From positions 1-46,581 of the forward strand of contig JAFTYR010000045.1 of the NCBI GenBank assembly GCA_017461315.1: a stretch of DNA of 46,581 bases, in the 5' to 3' direction. The notes beneath the pieces are model-generated. The model searched no databases and was not told where the DNA came from. It saw only the letters and a program-made list of their open reading frames with translations. Positions 17,754-26,833 of the stretch are shown piece by piece (position 1 is the stretch's first letter; each line of letters begins with the position of its first letter). The DNA comes from Burkholderiaceae bacterium (GTDB lineage: Bacteria; Pseudomonadota; Gammaproteobacteria; Burkholderiales; Burkholderiaceae_F). The position numbers and the translations under genes are program-made.

Positions 17754-18986
17754 CTAAAAATGAGAATCTTTTTGTAAATAGGTGTGCAATACCTTTGAAA
17801 AAAGAGAACGAAGGTCATTGCATTGTGCTTCAGGTATACCGGCCTCTTTTAATCTTTTTTCAAAAACATCTTCCGGTTTTAATTCATCAAGGTTTTCTCC
17901 AGAAAAACCAGAGGAGGTAAGGAGTGCCACTCTGCGAGCATCGTCCCTGATTCTTAAAATGTTAAGCGAATTCGATTTCAGATTTTTTAAAAGACGTTCT
18001 CTAAGATTAGAGATGATTTCGTCTCCTGTGTAATGAATGTCAACCCAGGCAGAGCTGTTTTGTTCACAAAGCTCAAGCAATTTGCTGTAAATGGCATCGA
18101 CAGTTCCTTCGATTTGTTCAAGTGTTTGAAAAACAGGAACGGTAATTGTCTCAACCGATGACAGTTTATCTTCTTTGAAATTAACCAAGATGACACTTTT
18201 TTTAGAGTGACATTCATCAAAACTCATAGGATAAGGTGCACCACTATAAAAAACACGCTGACTTTTAGCAATTTCTTGTAATTGGTGTAAATGTCCTAGT
18301 GCTACGTACTGGAAAACAGGATCAAAGGTGTCTGCAGTAACTCGTGAAAGATTTCCGATATAAAGTTCACGAACTTCATCGCCTTTTTGTACACAGCCCC
18401 CTTGAGCAAAAAGGTGACCTGTTGCTAAACAAGGAAGATTTCCTTCTCGTTTCAACAGGTGTTTGGCTTGTTCTGCAACTAATTGATAGTGCTCTTTTAT
18501 ACCAGCTAATAGAGCATCTTCTTTATCACTACGTGTTTCATTACCGAAGACACGTCGAACATCACGATCTCGAAGGTATGGAACCGCACCGATAATCCCG
18601 ATGGGTTGATTATTTTGATCCCTTAATAACAGAACCTCGTCAGCAGGATTACTGAGTGCTGAGCCAATGATATGAATCCCAATATGTTCAAGTATTGCCT
18701 TAGGCGCGTTCAACAGTGAGGGGGAATCGTGGTTTCCTCCAACGACAACAATGTTAGAACAGTTCGTTCTTTTTCGTACTGTATCGAGAAAATTAAAGAA
18801 CTGTGTTAACGCACGATTGGACGGGACCGTTGAGTCGAAAATATCTCCAGCAACAACCAGTACATCAACTTCATTGTTGGTGATGGTATCTACCAACCAA
18901 TCTAAAAAAGCTTGAGATTCTTGTAAACGAGACTGCCCAAGCAACTGTTGCCCAAGATGCCAATCAGAAGTGTGAAGAACGCGCAT
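17754..18986 (-). CDS. sbcD: SbcD, nuclease subunit of the SbcCD complex
   Basis: SbcD is the Mre11-like manganese-dependent nuclease of SbcCD. The calcineurin-type phosphoesterase motifs appear in order: MRVLHTSDWHLG, VVAGDIFDS, VVVGGNHDS, ATGHLFAQGG and YVALGHLHQL. These provide the two-metal active site. The 410 residues match the family, with a capping domain and a C-terminal part that contacts SbcC. It is followed after nine bases by sbcC and preceded by a small membrane-protein gene 12 bases upstream, so all three are probably cotranscribed. Confidence 0.96.
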   Translation of the reverse strand: MRVLHTSDWHLGQQLLGQSRLQESQAFLDWLVDTITNNEVDVLVVAGDIFDSTVPSNRALTQFFNFLDTVRKRTNCSNIVVVGGNHDSPSLLNAPKAILEHIGIHIIGSALSNPADEVLLLRDQNNQPIGIIGAVPYLRDRDVRRVFGNETRSDKEDALLAGIKEHYQLVAEQAKHLLKREGNLPCLATGHLFAQGGCVQKGDEVRELYIGNLSRVTADTFDPVFQYVALGHLHQLQEIAKSQRVFYSGAPYPMSFDECHSKKSVILVNFKEDKLSSVETITVPVFQTLEQIEGTVDAIYSKLLELCEQNSSAWVDIHYTGDEIISNLRERLLKNLKSNSLNILRIRDDARRVALLTSSGFSGENLDELKPEDVFEKRLKEAGIPEAQCNDLRSLFSKVLHTYLQKDSHF

Positions 18987-18998
18987 TCGTTTTTGTCT

Positions 18999-19286
18999 TT
19001 AGAGATAGGCGGTTAATGAATAGCCCATGAAAACGAATGTAACGGCTAGGACGGTCCATCCCATTGTCAGAATTCGTAAGGTTTTAATGACTTGTTCGCG
19101 CTTAGCGGCGTCAACTTTCGGATCTAATAAAATTTGAGTAAAGTCACTCATGTAAGAGCCCGAAAAGCCCCCAATAATGCCAGGAAGAATGGCCCACCAT
19201 AAAGACCACTTAAAATGTCCCATCAGGAAACCAAATAGAACTAAAACGGCAAGTAAAACGATATATTTAGAAAAATTTTTAGACAT
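18999..19286 (-). CDS. Small membrane protein of unknown function upstream of sbcD
   Basis: This 95-residue protein has three hydrophobic stretches: about 7-24, 28-45 (WWAILPGIIGGFSGSYM) and 72-92 (ILTMGWTVLAVTFVFMGYSL). A basic, helical loop with DPKVDAAKREQVIKTLR lies between the second and third. I do not recognise a family. It ends 12 bases before sbcD on the same strand, and its codon use is like its neighbours. Membrane location is the only supported statement. Confidence 0.7.
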   Translation of the reverse strand: MSKNFSKYIVLLAVLVLFGFLMGHFKWSLWWAILPGIIGGFSGSYMSDFTQILLDPKVDAAKREQVIKTLRILTMGWTVLAVTFVFMGYSLTAYL

Positions 19287-19500
19287 AATTAAAGTTCAAA
19301 AATTACTTTTAGTAGTCCGTAGTATAAAGGGGATGATAGGCGAGTATCCTTCGTGAGATTCTATGATATAAAAATTGTAAAAGCGAATTTAAAATTTCAT
19401 AAAATATATAGATTCGATTTTAGAATTATATAAAGAAAACAACTATACCTGGTGTATTATTGTTGTGTCGCCTACAAAATATTACCAATGAGAGATTTTT

Positions 19501-19680
19501 ATGAATAAGAAAATTGAACTAAAAGATGAAGAAAGAACTCGCTGTGAGGTTTGGACTCGTGTGATGGGCTATCATCGTCCAACTTCCTCTTTTAATATTG
19601 GAAAGCAGGGTGAATTTTCTGAACGTGTTTGCTTTAAAGAAGCAAAAGCGGTAGAAGCGGTGAAACATAAAGACTGTTAG
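19501..19680 (+). CDS. 59-residue NrdD C-terminal-like peptide (stand-alone glycyl-radical segment)
   Basis: ATG 19501 opens a 59-codon frame ending at TAG 19678-19680. Residues 14-44 align with the extreme C-terminus of anaerobic ribonucleotide reductase NrdD. TRVMGYHRPTSSFNIGKQGE corresponds to the RVCGYLGSPxARPFNAGKQEE region, including the glycine (Gly23 here) that carries the radical. The conserved Cys of RVCGY is Met here. Small proteins of this kind are often annotated as anaerobic ribonucleoside-triphosphate reductase in betaproteobacteria. No full nrdD or nrdG is in the window. By analogy with YfiD/GrcA it could repair a damaged radical enzyme, but this is inference. Confidence 0.75.
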   Translation: MNKKIELKDEERTRCEVWTRVMGYHRPTSSFNIGKQGEFSERVCFKEAKAVEAVKHKDC

Positions 19681-19704
19681 TCTTTTGACGGTGTTTATTA
19701 GCGT

Positions 19705-20073
19705 ATGACATGGGTTCTTGATCGATTATTCGGAAGTAAGTTGGTTGCTCCTAGTTTAGAGCGTAGAAACACCGAGATTATCCAGAACTGGATTCGATTC
19801 AAGGGTTGGGATACTGGTTTAGTTTCTTTCCAAATTATCGATGATCCGGCGCTATATCGCGACAACAATAATCCCGTCGCTCTTTTACGGGTAGAAGGTG
19901 ATGTGCCTTTAGCTTTTTATTTAGAAATCGGTGAGAGTTCAATTACCTATGAGATGGATATTCCCGAAGGGATGTATCGACTTTCTAGTCGAGTCTGTAT
20001 GGGAGCCATCAATAGTGGTATGAGTTTTTACGATTATGCTCATTTGATGCATAAGGCCTATTTGAAGGCTTGA
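19705..20073 (+). CDS. Conserved-looking protein of unknown function (122 residues)
   Basis: A soluble protein without signal peptide or membrane segments that I cannot place in a family. The N-terminus (MTWVLDRLFGSK) is amphipathic. The middle is beta-rich (FQIIDDPALYRDNNNPVALL, then FYLEIGESSITYEMDIPEGM) and the end is helical (MSFYDYAHLMHKAYL). It lies 24 bases after the NrdD-like peptide and about 20 bases before the RocB-like peptidase on the same strand, so the three may form an operon. Its ribosome site is weak. Confidence 0.7.
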   Translation: MTWVLDRLFGSKLVAPSLERRNTEIIQNWIRFKGWDTGLVSFQIIDDPALYRDNNNPVALLRVEGDVPLAFYLEIGESSITYEMDIPEGMYRLSSRVCMGAINSGMSFYDYAHLMHKAYLKA

Positions 20074-20092
20074 GAAAATCTTGGGGATTGAT

Positions 20093-21745
20093 ATGAAGTA
20101 TCTTAATGCGAGTTTTTTAAAACAATTAACTATAGATCTTTGTGCAATTCCAAGTGTCTCAGGCAATGCAAAAGAAGAAAATCGTTGTGCTGAGTTTATT
20201 TTAGAAGAACTCAATAAGACGATTTGTTGTACTGGAACTTTGTTTACTGCTGAAATCTTTAAGTGTGAACATGATCCATTAGAAAGAAAGGCTGTTTTAG
20301 CTTTATTGCGTGCACCTAAAGCGACGAATCGTACGGTTCTTTTAACAGGACACTTTGATGTTGTAGATACTGAAGTTTGTGGTGACTTGGCTCAAAAAGC
20401 CTTTGATTTAGAGACCTATACCGAAGCTATTAAATCGAAAGATCTCGCAAAAAATATCCGAAGTGACTTAGATAGTAACAATTGGATCTTTGGTCGTGGC
20501 AGTAATGATATGAAGGCAGGGCTTGCACTGTTTATTGCAACAATTCGCGAATTAGCCCTAGATCCAGAACTCAATATCAATATTGCTTTTCTTGCTGTTC
20601 CAGATGAGGAAGCTAACAGTGCCGGTATGCGAGGTTCTGTTAGACGCTGGTCAGAATTTATACAGGAAGAACGTCTGGAGGTTGTCGCAGCTCTGACCGG
20701 TGAACCTTGTTTTTGGACGAGCGAAACTAAAAATAGTCCTGCCTACCGTCCTTACTATACGGGTACCACGGGCAAAATTATGCCTCTTTTTATGACATTA
20801 GGGGCTGAGGCTCATATTGGATGTTATTACGAGGGGTTCAGCGCTGCTCTTCTACTAGCGCATTTAGTTACCTGTATAGAAGGTCATCCGGAGTTAATTG
20901 CCGGGCAAGGGGATAATGTTCTAACGCCTCCGGCTTGTCTATCAATGCAAACACGCCGGTCTGTGTATTCTGTGACTTTACCAGAGCGAGCCGTAACGTA
21001 TTTTAATGTTCTAACCATCGAAAAAAGTCCTGATGAAGTCTTGGACTGGTGCCGTAACATGGCTGCGATGGCTACAATGAACGCTGTCGATCAACTTTCA
21101 AATAGTGCTCGAGCGTATCGTCAGAAAGGCGGTATTGCACCAGATGTTAAAGACGTTGGTATTTATACCGTTCAGAATATTCGTTCAATTGCTGAAGCTA
21201 AATTAGGTTCTGGACAACTACAGAAAAAAGAATTGGAATTTTATGAAAGCCAACCTAAAGACCTAGATGCAAGAGAACTTTCGATTCGAATGCTTGAACA
21301 CTTGGTTATGAGTGCTGATGTTAAAGGTCCTGCGATTATTGTTGGCTTTGTTCCACCTTATTATCCGGCTCGACTTAATACTCAAAAGAATGTAAACGAA
21401 AAAAGATTACGTTTACTTATGGAAGATTTAACGCAACAAGCCTCTCAATTAGCCGGAGATGGTGCGGTCCGTTTAGTGGATGTATTTGGTGGAATTACAG
21501 ACCTTTCATTTTTAGGTTTTGATGGCGATCGGAATGCTCTTGATGCTCTCGTAAAAAATATGCCTGGCTGGGGGAAAACGTATTGGCTACCGATCGATGA
21601 ACTTTTATCGATGGATGTTCCTGTTGCTAACATGGCTGGAGCTGGTCGCGATGCTCACAAAGCGACAGAGCGACTTGAATTGACCTATTCTTTTGAAATA
21701 GCACCTAAGTTACTTTTACAGGCGATTCGTAGGTTAGGTGAATAG
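20093..21745 (+). CDS. rocB: M20 family peptidase of the RocB type
   Basis: The 550-residue protein carries the zinc-binding motifs of M20 peptidases, in order: LTGHFDVVD, GRGSNDMKAGLALF, PDEEANSAGMRG and, at the C-terminus, AGRDAHKATERLELTYSF. Its length, the long internal insertion and the GRDAHKxTERLE ending match RocB, a protein tied to arginine use in Bacillus whose substrate is unsettled. The frame extends to TTG 20081, but ATG 20093 has a GGGGAT site just upstream and is preferred. It likely hydrolyses a peptide or acylated amino acid in the cytoplasm. The symbol is given by family resemblance. Confidence 0.85.
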   Translation: MKYLNASFLKQLTIDLCAIPSVSGNAKEENRCAEFILEELNKTICCTGTLFTAEIFKCEHDPLERKAVLALLRAPKATNRTVLLTGHFDVVDTEVCGDLAQKAFDLETYTEAIKSKDLAKNIRSDLDSNNWIFGRGSNDMKAGLALFIATIRELALDPELNINIAFLAVPDEEANSAGMRGSVRRWSEFIQEERLEVVAALTGEPCFWTSETKNSPAYRPYYTGTTGKIMPLFMTLGAEAHIGCYYEGFSAALLLAHLVTCIEGHPELIAGQGDNVLTPPACLSMQTRRSVYSVTLPERAVTYFNVLTIEKSPDEVLDWCRNMAAMATMNAVDQLSNSARAYRQKGGIAPDVKDVGIYTVQNIRSIAEAKLGSGQLQKKELEFYESQPKDLDARELSIRMLEHLVMSADVKGPAIIVGFVPPYYPARLNTQKNVNEKRLRLLMEDLTQQASQLAGDGAVRLVDVFGGITDLSFLGFDGDRNALDALVKNMPGWGKTYWLPIDELLSMDVPVANMAGAGRDAHKATERLELTYSFEIAPKLLLQAIRRLGE

Positions 21746-21782
21746 GTCATAGTACGCCACGAAATAAAAACGAAGTCTCGTA

Positions 21783-22004
21783 TTACGGGGTTGATCGATT
21801 TTGTTTCTGTCGTCGTTTCGTCGTAGTTTGTCCACCAATTCCCCAATTGTCCATAGGAACTTCTTCAATGATAACAACGGTTGTTTCTGGATTTTTACCG
21901 AGCACCCTTTGTAATAAATCAGTGACGCCTTGGATTAATTCTTCTTTTTGCTTTAAATTTGGAGCTTCTGCACCGCCTGTAACCTTGATATTAACGTAAG
22001 GCAA
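21783..22004 (-). CDS. 4-oxalocrotonate tautomerase family protein
   Basis: A 73-residue small tautomerase with the essential proline directly after the initiator methionine (MPYVNIKVTGG). That residue becomes the N-terminal general base after methionine removal. The middle (KEELIQGVTDLLQRVLGKNPETTVVIIEEV) and the segment DNWGIGGQ match the family, which forms hexamers or similar oligomers. The short basic tail (TTKRRQKQNR) is an extension. The natural substrate is unknown in this context. It is convergent with the RocB-like gene. Confidence 0.92.
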   Translation of the reverse strand: MPYVNIKVTGGAEAPNLKQKEELIQGVTDLLQRVLGKNPETTVVIIEEVPMDNWGIGGQTTTKRRQKQNRSTP

Positions 22005-22282
22005 TTTGACCTCCGAGAGTTACGATAGAAAATATTTAAGTCAATTTAACATAGTAAGAGATATTTTTTTCAGTTTAGAATCTACAGCCTCTACTCATTG
22101 AATGGTAAATGATCTGTTAGAGTTGCGTTGCCATTGGTGAAGTAGTACAAATCAAGAAAAAGAATTTGACCAATACGAGTTAATCTAAATCAGATTGTTT
22201 AAATTCTTTTGTTGGAATAAATAATTTGACCGAATAGACACTAAGTTGTTGATCTCGGAGATATTCGTCACAGGAATATAGT

Positions 22283-23137
22283 ATGCAACCTCAGCTGGAT
22301 ACATCTAATTTACCCAAGATTCCTTTATGGACAAAAGTAAGGGATTTTGAAGACATTATTTATGAAAAATGTGAAGATGGAATCGCCAAGATTACGATTA
22401 ATAGACCAGAAAAGCGTAATGCATTCCGTCCATTAACCGTTCGTGAAATGGAAATGGCTCTGGCCGATGCTCGTGATGACGAAAAAATTGGTGCCATTAT
22501 TCTAACGGGGATGGGAGAAAAGGCATTTTGTTCTGGTGGTGATCAAAGTGTCAGAGGTACTGGTGGCTATGTGGGCAATGATGGCGTTCCTCGACTGAAT
22601 GTTTTGGATTTTCAAAGACAAATCAGAACCTGTCCTAAGCCGGTTATTGCTATGGTTGCAGGTTGGTGTGTTGGCGGAGGACATGTACTTCACATGATGT
22701 GTGACCTGACAATCGCTGCGGATAACGCTATGTTTGGTCAAACGGGTCCTAAGGTTGGTTCTTTTGATGGTGGCTGGGGAGCTTCCTACATGGCTCGCAT
22801 TGTTGGTCAAAAGAAGGCAAGAGAAATTTGGTTCCTGTGCCGTTTCTATAATGCTCAGCAGGCACTCGATATGGGGCTTGTCAACACTGTAGTGCCTTAC
22901 GAAAGTTTGGAAGCTGAAACGGTTCAGTGGTGTCGAGAAATTTTAGTGAATTCTCCGATTGCGATTCGTTGTCTGAAGGCGGCTCTTAATGCTGATTGCG
23001 ATGGACAAGCTGGTTTGCAAGAATTGGCAGGGAACGCAACTTTACTTTATTACATGACCGAAGAAGGCAGAGAAGGTAAACAGGCTTTTCTGGAAAAACG
23101 TCGTCCAGACTTTAAGAAATTTAAGCGTCTACCTTAA
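22283..23137 (+). CDS. menB: 1,4-Dihydroxy-2-naphthoyl-CoA synthase MenB
   Basis: MenB closes the second ring of menaquinone from o-succinylbenzoyl-CoA. The 284-residue crotonase-fold protein carries the family signatures [32 protein letters not shown] (oxyanion hole region), [20 protein letters not shown], and the MenB-specific [20 protein letters not shown]. It is followed after six bases by menE, so two consecutive or linked steps of menaquinone synthesis are coexpressed. The other men genes are not here. Menaquinone is the expected electron carrier for fumarate reduction. A gap of about 280 bases upstream presumably holds the promoter, but I could not place it. Confidence 0.97.
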   Translation: MQPQLDTSNLPKIPLWTKVRDFEDIIYEKCEDGIAKITINRPEKRNAFRPLTVREMEMALADARDDEKIGAIILTGMGEKAFCSGGDQSVRGTGGYVGNDGVPRLNVLDFQRQIRTCPKPVIAMVAGWCVGGGHVLHMMCDLTIAADNAMFGQTGPKVGSFDGGWGASYMARIVGQKKAREIWFLCRFYNAQQALDMGLVNTVVPYESLEAETVQWCREILVNSPIAIRCLKAALNADCDGQAGLQELAGNATLLYYMTEEGREGKQAFLEKRRPDFKKFKRLP

Positions 23138-23143
23138 TCAAAA

Positions 23144-24469
23144 ATGTCGGCGAAAGATTTTTCGATATTTTCTGCAGCAAACGAATGCCCAGACTCGCTC
23201 GCAGTTCGTACTAACGAGCGAGATTGGACATTTTCGGAGATAGCTTGTTTAGTTCAGAAAAAAATAAAAAAAATCCCTGAAAACGAGCAGGTTTTTCCAC
23301 TGATTGCTTCTTCTACGTTGGATACTTTGGTGGATATATATGCTCTCTTAGAGCTTAGAAAAACAATATTGTTGATACATCCGAAGCTAACCGAGTTAGA
23401 AATAAAAAATCTACTTTCTAGTTTTCGGTGGTCCGAAGGTGGTATCTCTGAAGATTGTGCAGTGATTCTCTTTACTTCAGGAACAACAGGAAAACCCAAA
23501 CCAGCAATGATTTCAAGACGGGCACTAGTAGCAAGCGCCGAGTCTTCTGCCTGCAATATTCCTCTAGAAAGAGGAGACGTTTGGCAACTTTCGATTTCTC
23601 CAGCTCGAATTGGAGGATTTTCGATTGTTACTCGTTCATTACGGGCAAGATCTGCTGTTAGCCTACCTAGTAAGTTTGAGCCGGAACATTTTGTGGAAGA
23701 ATTGATCGATCAAAAAGTGAGTTTTACTTCATTGGTTCCCACGATGTTGGCTATGATTTTTGATCGTTTTCCAAACTGGACACCTCCTAAAACTCTTAAA
23801 GCGATTCTTTTGGGTGGTTCCTCGGCCTCCCGAGCATTAAAAGAAAAAGCCTCAAGACAACAAGTTCCTATCGTCATTACTTACGGGATGACTGAATCTT
23901 CAAGTAATGTGGTTACGACTCCCTATCAAAGTCGTTTTGAAGTAACTGAGGGTTGTGGTCAGCCTAACGCAGGTGTTCAACTCAGAATCAACCAAGGCAT
24001 TGTTGAAGTTAAAGGTCCAATGCTTATGGATGGATACTGGAGGATGGAATCGATAGATCGTGATGAATGGTTCTCCACGGGTGATATTGGTTTTTTAGAT
24101 GAAAAAGGAAATGTTCATATTCAAGCTAGAAGAACTGATGTTATCGTCAGTGGAGGAGAAAATGTCTACCCTGTTGAAGTCGAAGAAGCTTTAGAGACGA
24201 TTGATGGAATCAAAGAGGCGAGAGTAGTTGGTATGTCAGACGATATTTGGGGTGCTATTGTGACAGCTTTATTGGTTCCTAAGTCGTCCGAAAAGATTTC
24301 AAATGAGACGATTGTGAAAAGCCTTTCAAGAATATTGGCACAATATAAGTCTCCTCGCCGAATTACCTGGGTGTCTCATCTGCCAGTGCTTTCTAATGGT
24401 AAACCGGATCGTACGGCAAAAATATTAGAGGGTTTAACGTTTGAAATGCTCCACTATACGCATCATTGA
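23144..24469 (+). CDS. menE: o-Succinylbenzoate-CoA ligase MenE
   Basis: This acyl-adenylate-forming enzyme activates o-succinylbenzoate with ATP and CoA. The 441 residues contain the phosphate-binding loop ILFTSGTTGKPKPAMIS, the ITYGMTESSS motif, the adenosine-contacting WFSTGDIGFLDEKGN, and the C-terminal catalytic lysine region VLSNGKPDRTAK. Its position directly after menB supports MenE over a general fatty acyl-CoA ligase. It is shorter at the N-terminus than many ligases, as MenE usually is. Confidence 0.92.
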   Translation: MSAKDFSIFSAANECPDSLAVRTNERDWTFSEIACLVQKKIKKIPENEQVFPLIASSTLDTLVDIYALLELRKTILLIHPKLTELEIKNLLSSFRWSEGGISEDCAVILFTSGTTGKPKPAMISRRALVASAESSACNIPLERGDVWQLSISPARIGGFSIVTRSLRARSAVSLPSKFEPEHFVEELIDQKVSFTSLVPTMLAMIFDRFPNWTPPKTLKAILLGGSSASRALKEKASRQQVPIVITYGMTESSSNVVTTPYQSRFEVTEGCGQPNAGVQLRINQGIVEVKGPMLMDGYWRMESIDRDEWFSTGDIGFLDEKGNVHIQARRTDVIVSGGENVYPVEVEEALETIDGIKEARVVGMSDDIWGAIVTALLVPKSSEKISNETIVKSLSRILAQYKSPRRITWVSHLPVLSNGKPDRTAKILEGLTFEMLHYTHH

Positions 24470-24541
24470 TAGCGATTTATTGCTTCATCTTGCATCAAGC
24501 GGAGTTACAATCGAAAAATCAATGGGAGAAATGGATAAATA

Positions 24542-25945
24542 ATGTCTGATTATCAAGATTTTCTGCATTTTGGTTTAGCTCCAGAAATTGTTAGTGCAAT
24601 CCAGACGTTGGGTTATGAAAAACCGACACCGATCCAAAGTAAAGCGATTCCGATTGTTCTTCAGGGAAAGGACGTGATGGGGGCGGCTCAGACCGGAACA
24701 GGTAAGACTGCTGGTTTCGGTTTACCCATGTTGCAAAAGATTATCAATAAACAGACCAGAAGCGTGTCTCCAGCGCGCCATCCTCTACGGGCCTTAGTGT
24801 TGGCACCTACGAGAGAGTTAGCGGAACAAGTTGCGGGAAATATTAAAGGTTATGCCTCAAAGAGCTTGTTAAGAGTTGCATCTGTGTATGGAGGTGTCGA
24901 TATCCGTCCTCAGGGTGATGTTCTTCGACAAGGTGTCGAAGTGCTTATTGCTACTCCAGGACGCCTATTAGATCATTTAGAACAAAAAAATATTTCTTTA
25001 TCTCAAGTTGAAATTCTGGTACTAGACGAAGCAGATCGAATGTTGGATATGGGATTTCTCCCGGATATTTCTCGTATTGTTCAGCAAATTCCTGCATCTT
25101 CGCAAAATTTGATGTTTTCAGCCACTTTCTCTCCTGAAATTAAAAAGTTGGCTAAGAATTTCCTTAAAGATCCCATTATGGTCGAGGTGGCTCGTCAAAA
25201 TGCGACGGCTTCAACGATTCAACAAGAACTCTTCTTGGTTCGCGAAAGTGAAAAGACCGATACGCTTTTGGAACTTCTCAGAGACCGTTGTGAGGATGTC
25301 GGTAAAGTTCATCAAGTTATCGTTTTTGTTAATGCCAAGATCACAGCTCGACGTTTAGCACGACAGCTCGAGCGTTTTGGTGTTAGTGCAGATTCTATCC
25401 ACGGAGATAAAACTCAAGAAGAGCGTTTAAAAACACTACAAGACTTTAAAGATTGCAAGGTTAATGTTCTAGTGGCGACCGACGTCGCAGCTCGTGGATT
25501 AGATATTGCAGAATTACCGGTTGTTATTAACTATGACGTTCCGTTTAATGCAGAAGATTATGTTCATCGTATCGGTCGAACGGGTCGAGCCGGTTCTAAA
25601 GGTTTAGCGCTTACCATTATGACAGGAAGTGAAGAAAGGAACGTAGAGGCTATTGAGTTATTGACCCGTCAGAAGTTTGATCGAACGGTTTTCAATCCGG
25701 AAACGGCTCCAAGATACGAAAGAAGAGAACGAAAGAACCGTCATATATTCCGTAAATCCCCTGATGCTTATTCGGTAAGTGTTCGTAAGGCAACAGAGGA
25801 TCCGTTCTTCTCACAGCCCTACATACCGAGTCATTCGGGAGAAACTGAGGCTTATAGGGCGGATTGGGATGTAAAAAGAGAACCAAGTAAGTCTCCAGTT
25901 GCAGCTCTCCTGAGACCTTTACCGAAGAAGGCAACACAAAATTAA
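24542..25945 (+). CDS. rhlE: DEAD-box RNA helicase, RhlE type
   Basis: All the core motifs are visible in order: the Q motif (YEKPTPIQSKAIP), Walker A (AQTGTGKT), PTRELAEQV, ATPGRLLDHL, VLDEADRMLDMGF, SAT in MFSATFSPE, VATDVAARGLDIAELP and HRIGRTGRAG. A GGA-poor, basic tail follows. The pattern of the N-terminal half resembles RhlE of proteobacteria, which remodels ribosomal and other RNAs. The stop codon overlaps the convergent gluQ stop by four bases, with no terminator between them. It starts about 70 bases after menE, so readthrough from the menaquinone genes is possible. Confidence 0.92.
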   Translation: MSDYQDFLHFGLAPEIVSAIQTLGYEKPTPIQSKAIPIVLQGKDVMGAAQTGTGKTAGFGLPMLQKIINKQTRSVSPARHPLRALVLAPTRELAEQVAGNIKGYASKSLLRVASVYGGVDIRPQGDVLRQGVEVLIATPGRLLDHLEQKNISLSQVEILVLDEADRMLDMGFLPDISRIVQQIPASSQNLMFSATFSPEIKKLAKNFLKDPIMVEVARQNATASTIQQELFLVRESEKTDTLLELLRDRCEDVGKVHQVIVFVNAKITARRLARQLERFGVSADSIHGDKTQEERLKTLQDFKDCKVNVLVATDVAARGLDIAELPVVINYDVPFNAEDYVHRIGRTGRAGSKGLALTIMTGSEERNVEAIELLTRQKFDRTVFNPETAPRYERRERKNRHIFRKSPDAYSVSVRKATEDPFFSQPYIPSHSGETEAYRADWDVKREPSKSPVAALLRPLPKKATQN

Positions 25946-26811
25946 ATTATCTGTAGCCCGTATTTCTCTTTCCAAAGAAGGGTGGCTCGTTGGTAAAACT
26001 GCGTCAGATCATCACAAGGAAAGGAATTAAATCCAAGATGATTCCATGCAGATAGCAAGGCCTGTTCAATTTCCGTAGGGTTGATAGGTTTTGCGTTATT
26101 TTGTTTCGATAGTTTATTGCCATCTTCTCCCAGAACGAGGGGAATGTGCATATAAGAAGGTGTAGAAAAGCCTAAAGATTGCTGTAGTGCAATTTGTCGA
26201 GGCGTGTTATCTAGGAGATCTTGTCCTCGAACAATATGATTGACTCCTTGAAAAGCATCATCACAAACCACTGCAAGCTGATAGGCCCAAAATCCATCGG
26301 CCCGTTTTAAAACGAAATCTCCCACTTCTTTTTCAAGATTTTGTTCGAAATAGCCACAAATTCTGTCTTGAAAAGAGATCGTTTCATTTTTTACTTTAAA
26401 ACGCCAGGCACGAATTGCCCGATTATCCGTGCGATTTCGACAGGTACCTGGATAAACATTTGAGGGTAAACCGAGTAATTGTTGTTGCTCTTTAATTGAT
26501 TTGCGACTACAGGAACACCCATAAACTAGTTTTTGTTGAACTAATTTTTTTAGTGTTTTTTGATATGCATCGAGTCGTTCTGATTGATAAAAAATAGGCC
26601 GATCGGAGTGCATTTCTAATCGTTCAAGAAGCTCGAGTTGATGTTCAATAGCTCCTGGTTTTTCTCGAAGAGGATCAATATTTTCGATTCTTATCAACCA
26701 AATACCGTTATGGGCCCGCGCATCTAAAAAACTTGCCAAAGCACAAGCTAGGCTTCCAGCATGAAGTTCTCCCGTAGGAGAAGGAGCAAAACGTCCAACA
26801 TATTGATTCAT
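25942..26811 (-). CDS. gluQ: Glutamyl-Q tRNA(Asp) synthetase
   Basis: This truncated glutamyl-tRNA synthetase paralogue attaches glutamate to the queuosine base of tRNA(Asp). The 289 residues start with RFAPSPTGELHAGSLACALA (HIGH-like signature) and include a zinc site of the type CxC...C (GCSCSRK, then YPGTCRN). They end with a KMSKS-like KLSKQN motif and lack the anticodon-binding domain, which distinguishes GluQ from GltX. Its 3' end overlaps rhlE on the other strand. Confidence 0.94.
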   Translation of the reverse strand: MNQYVGRFAPSPTGELHAGSLACALASFLDARAHNGIWLIRIENIDPLREKPGAIEHQLELLERLEMHSDRPIFYQSERLDAYQKTLKKLVQQKLVYGCSCSRKSIKEQQQLLGLPSNVYPGTCRNRTDNRAIRAWRFKVKNETISFQDRICGYFEQNLEKEVGDFVLKRADGFWAYQLAVVCDDAFQGVNHIVRGQDLLDNTPRQIALQQSLGFSTPSYMHIPLVLGEDGNKLSKQNNAKPINPTEIEQALLSAWNHLGFNSFPCDDLTQFYQRATLLWKEKYGLQII

Positions 26812-26833
26812 TTTGATGACCTAGTTTTTTAAA

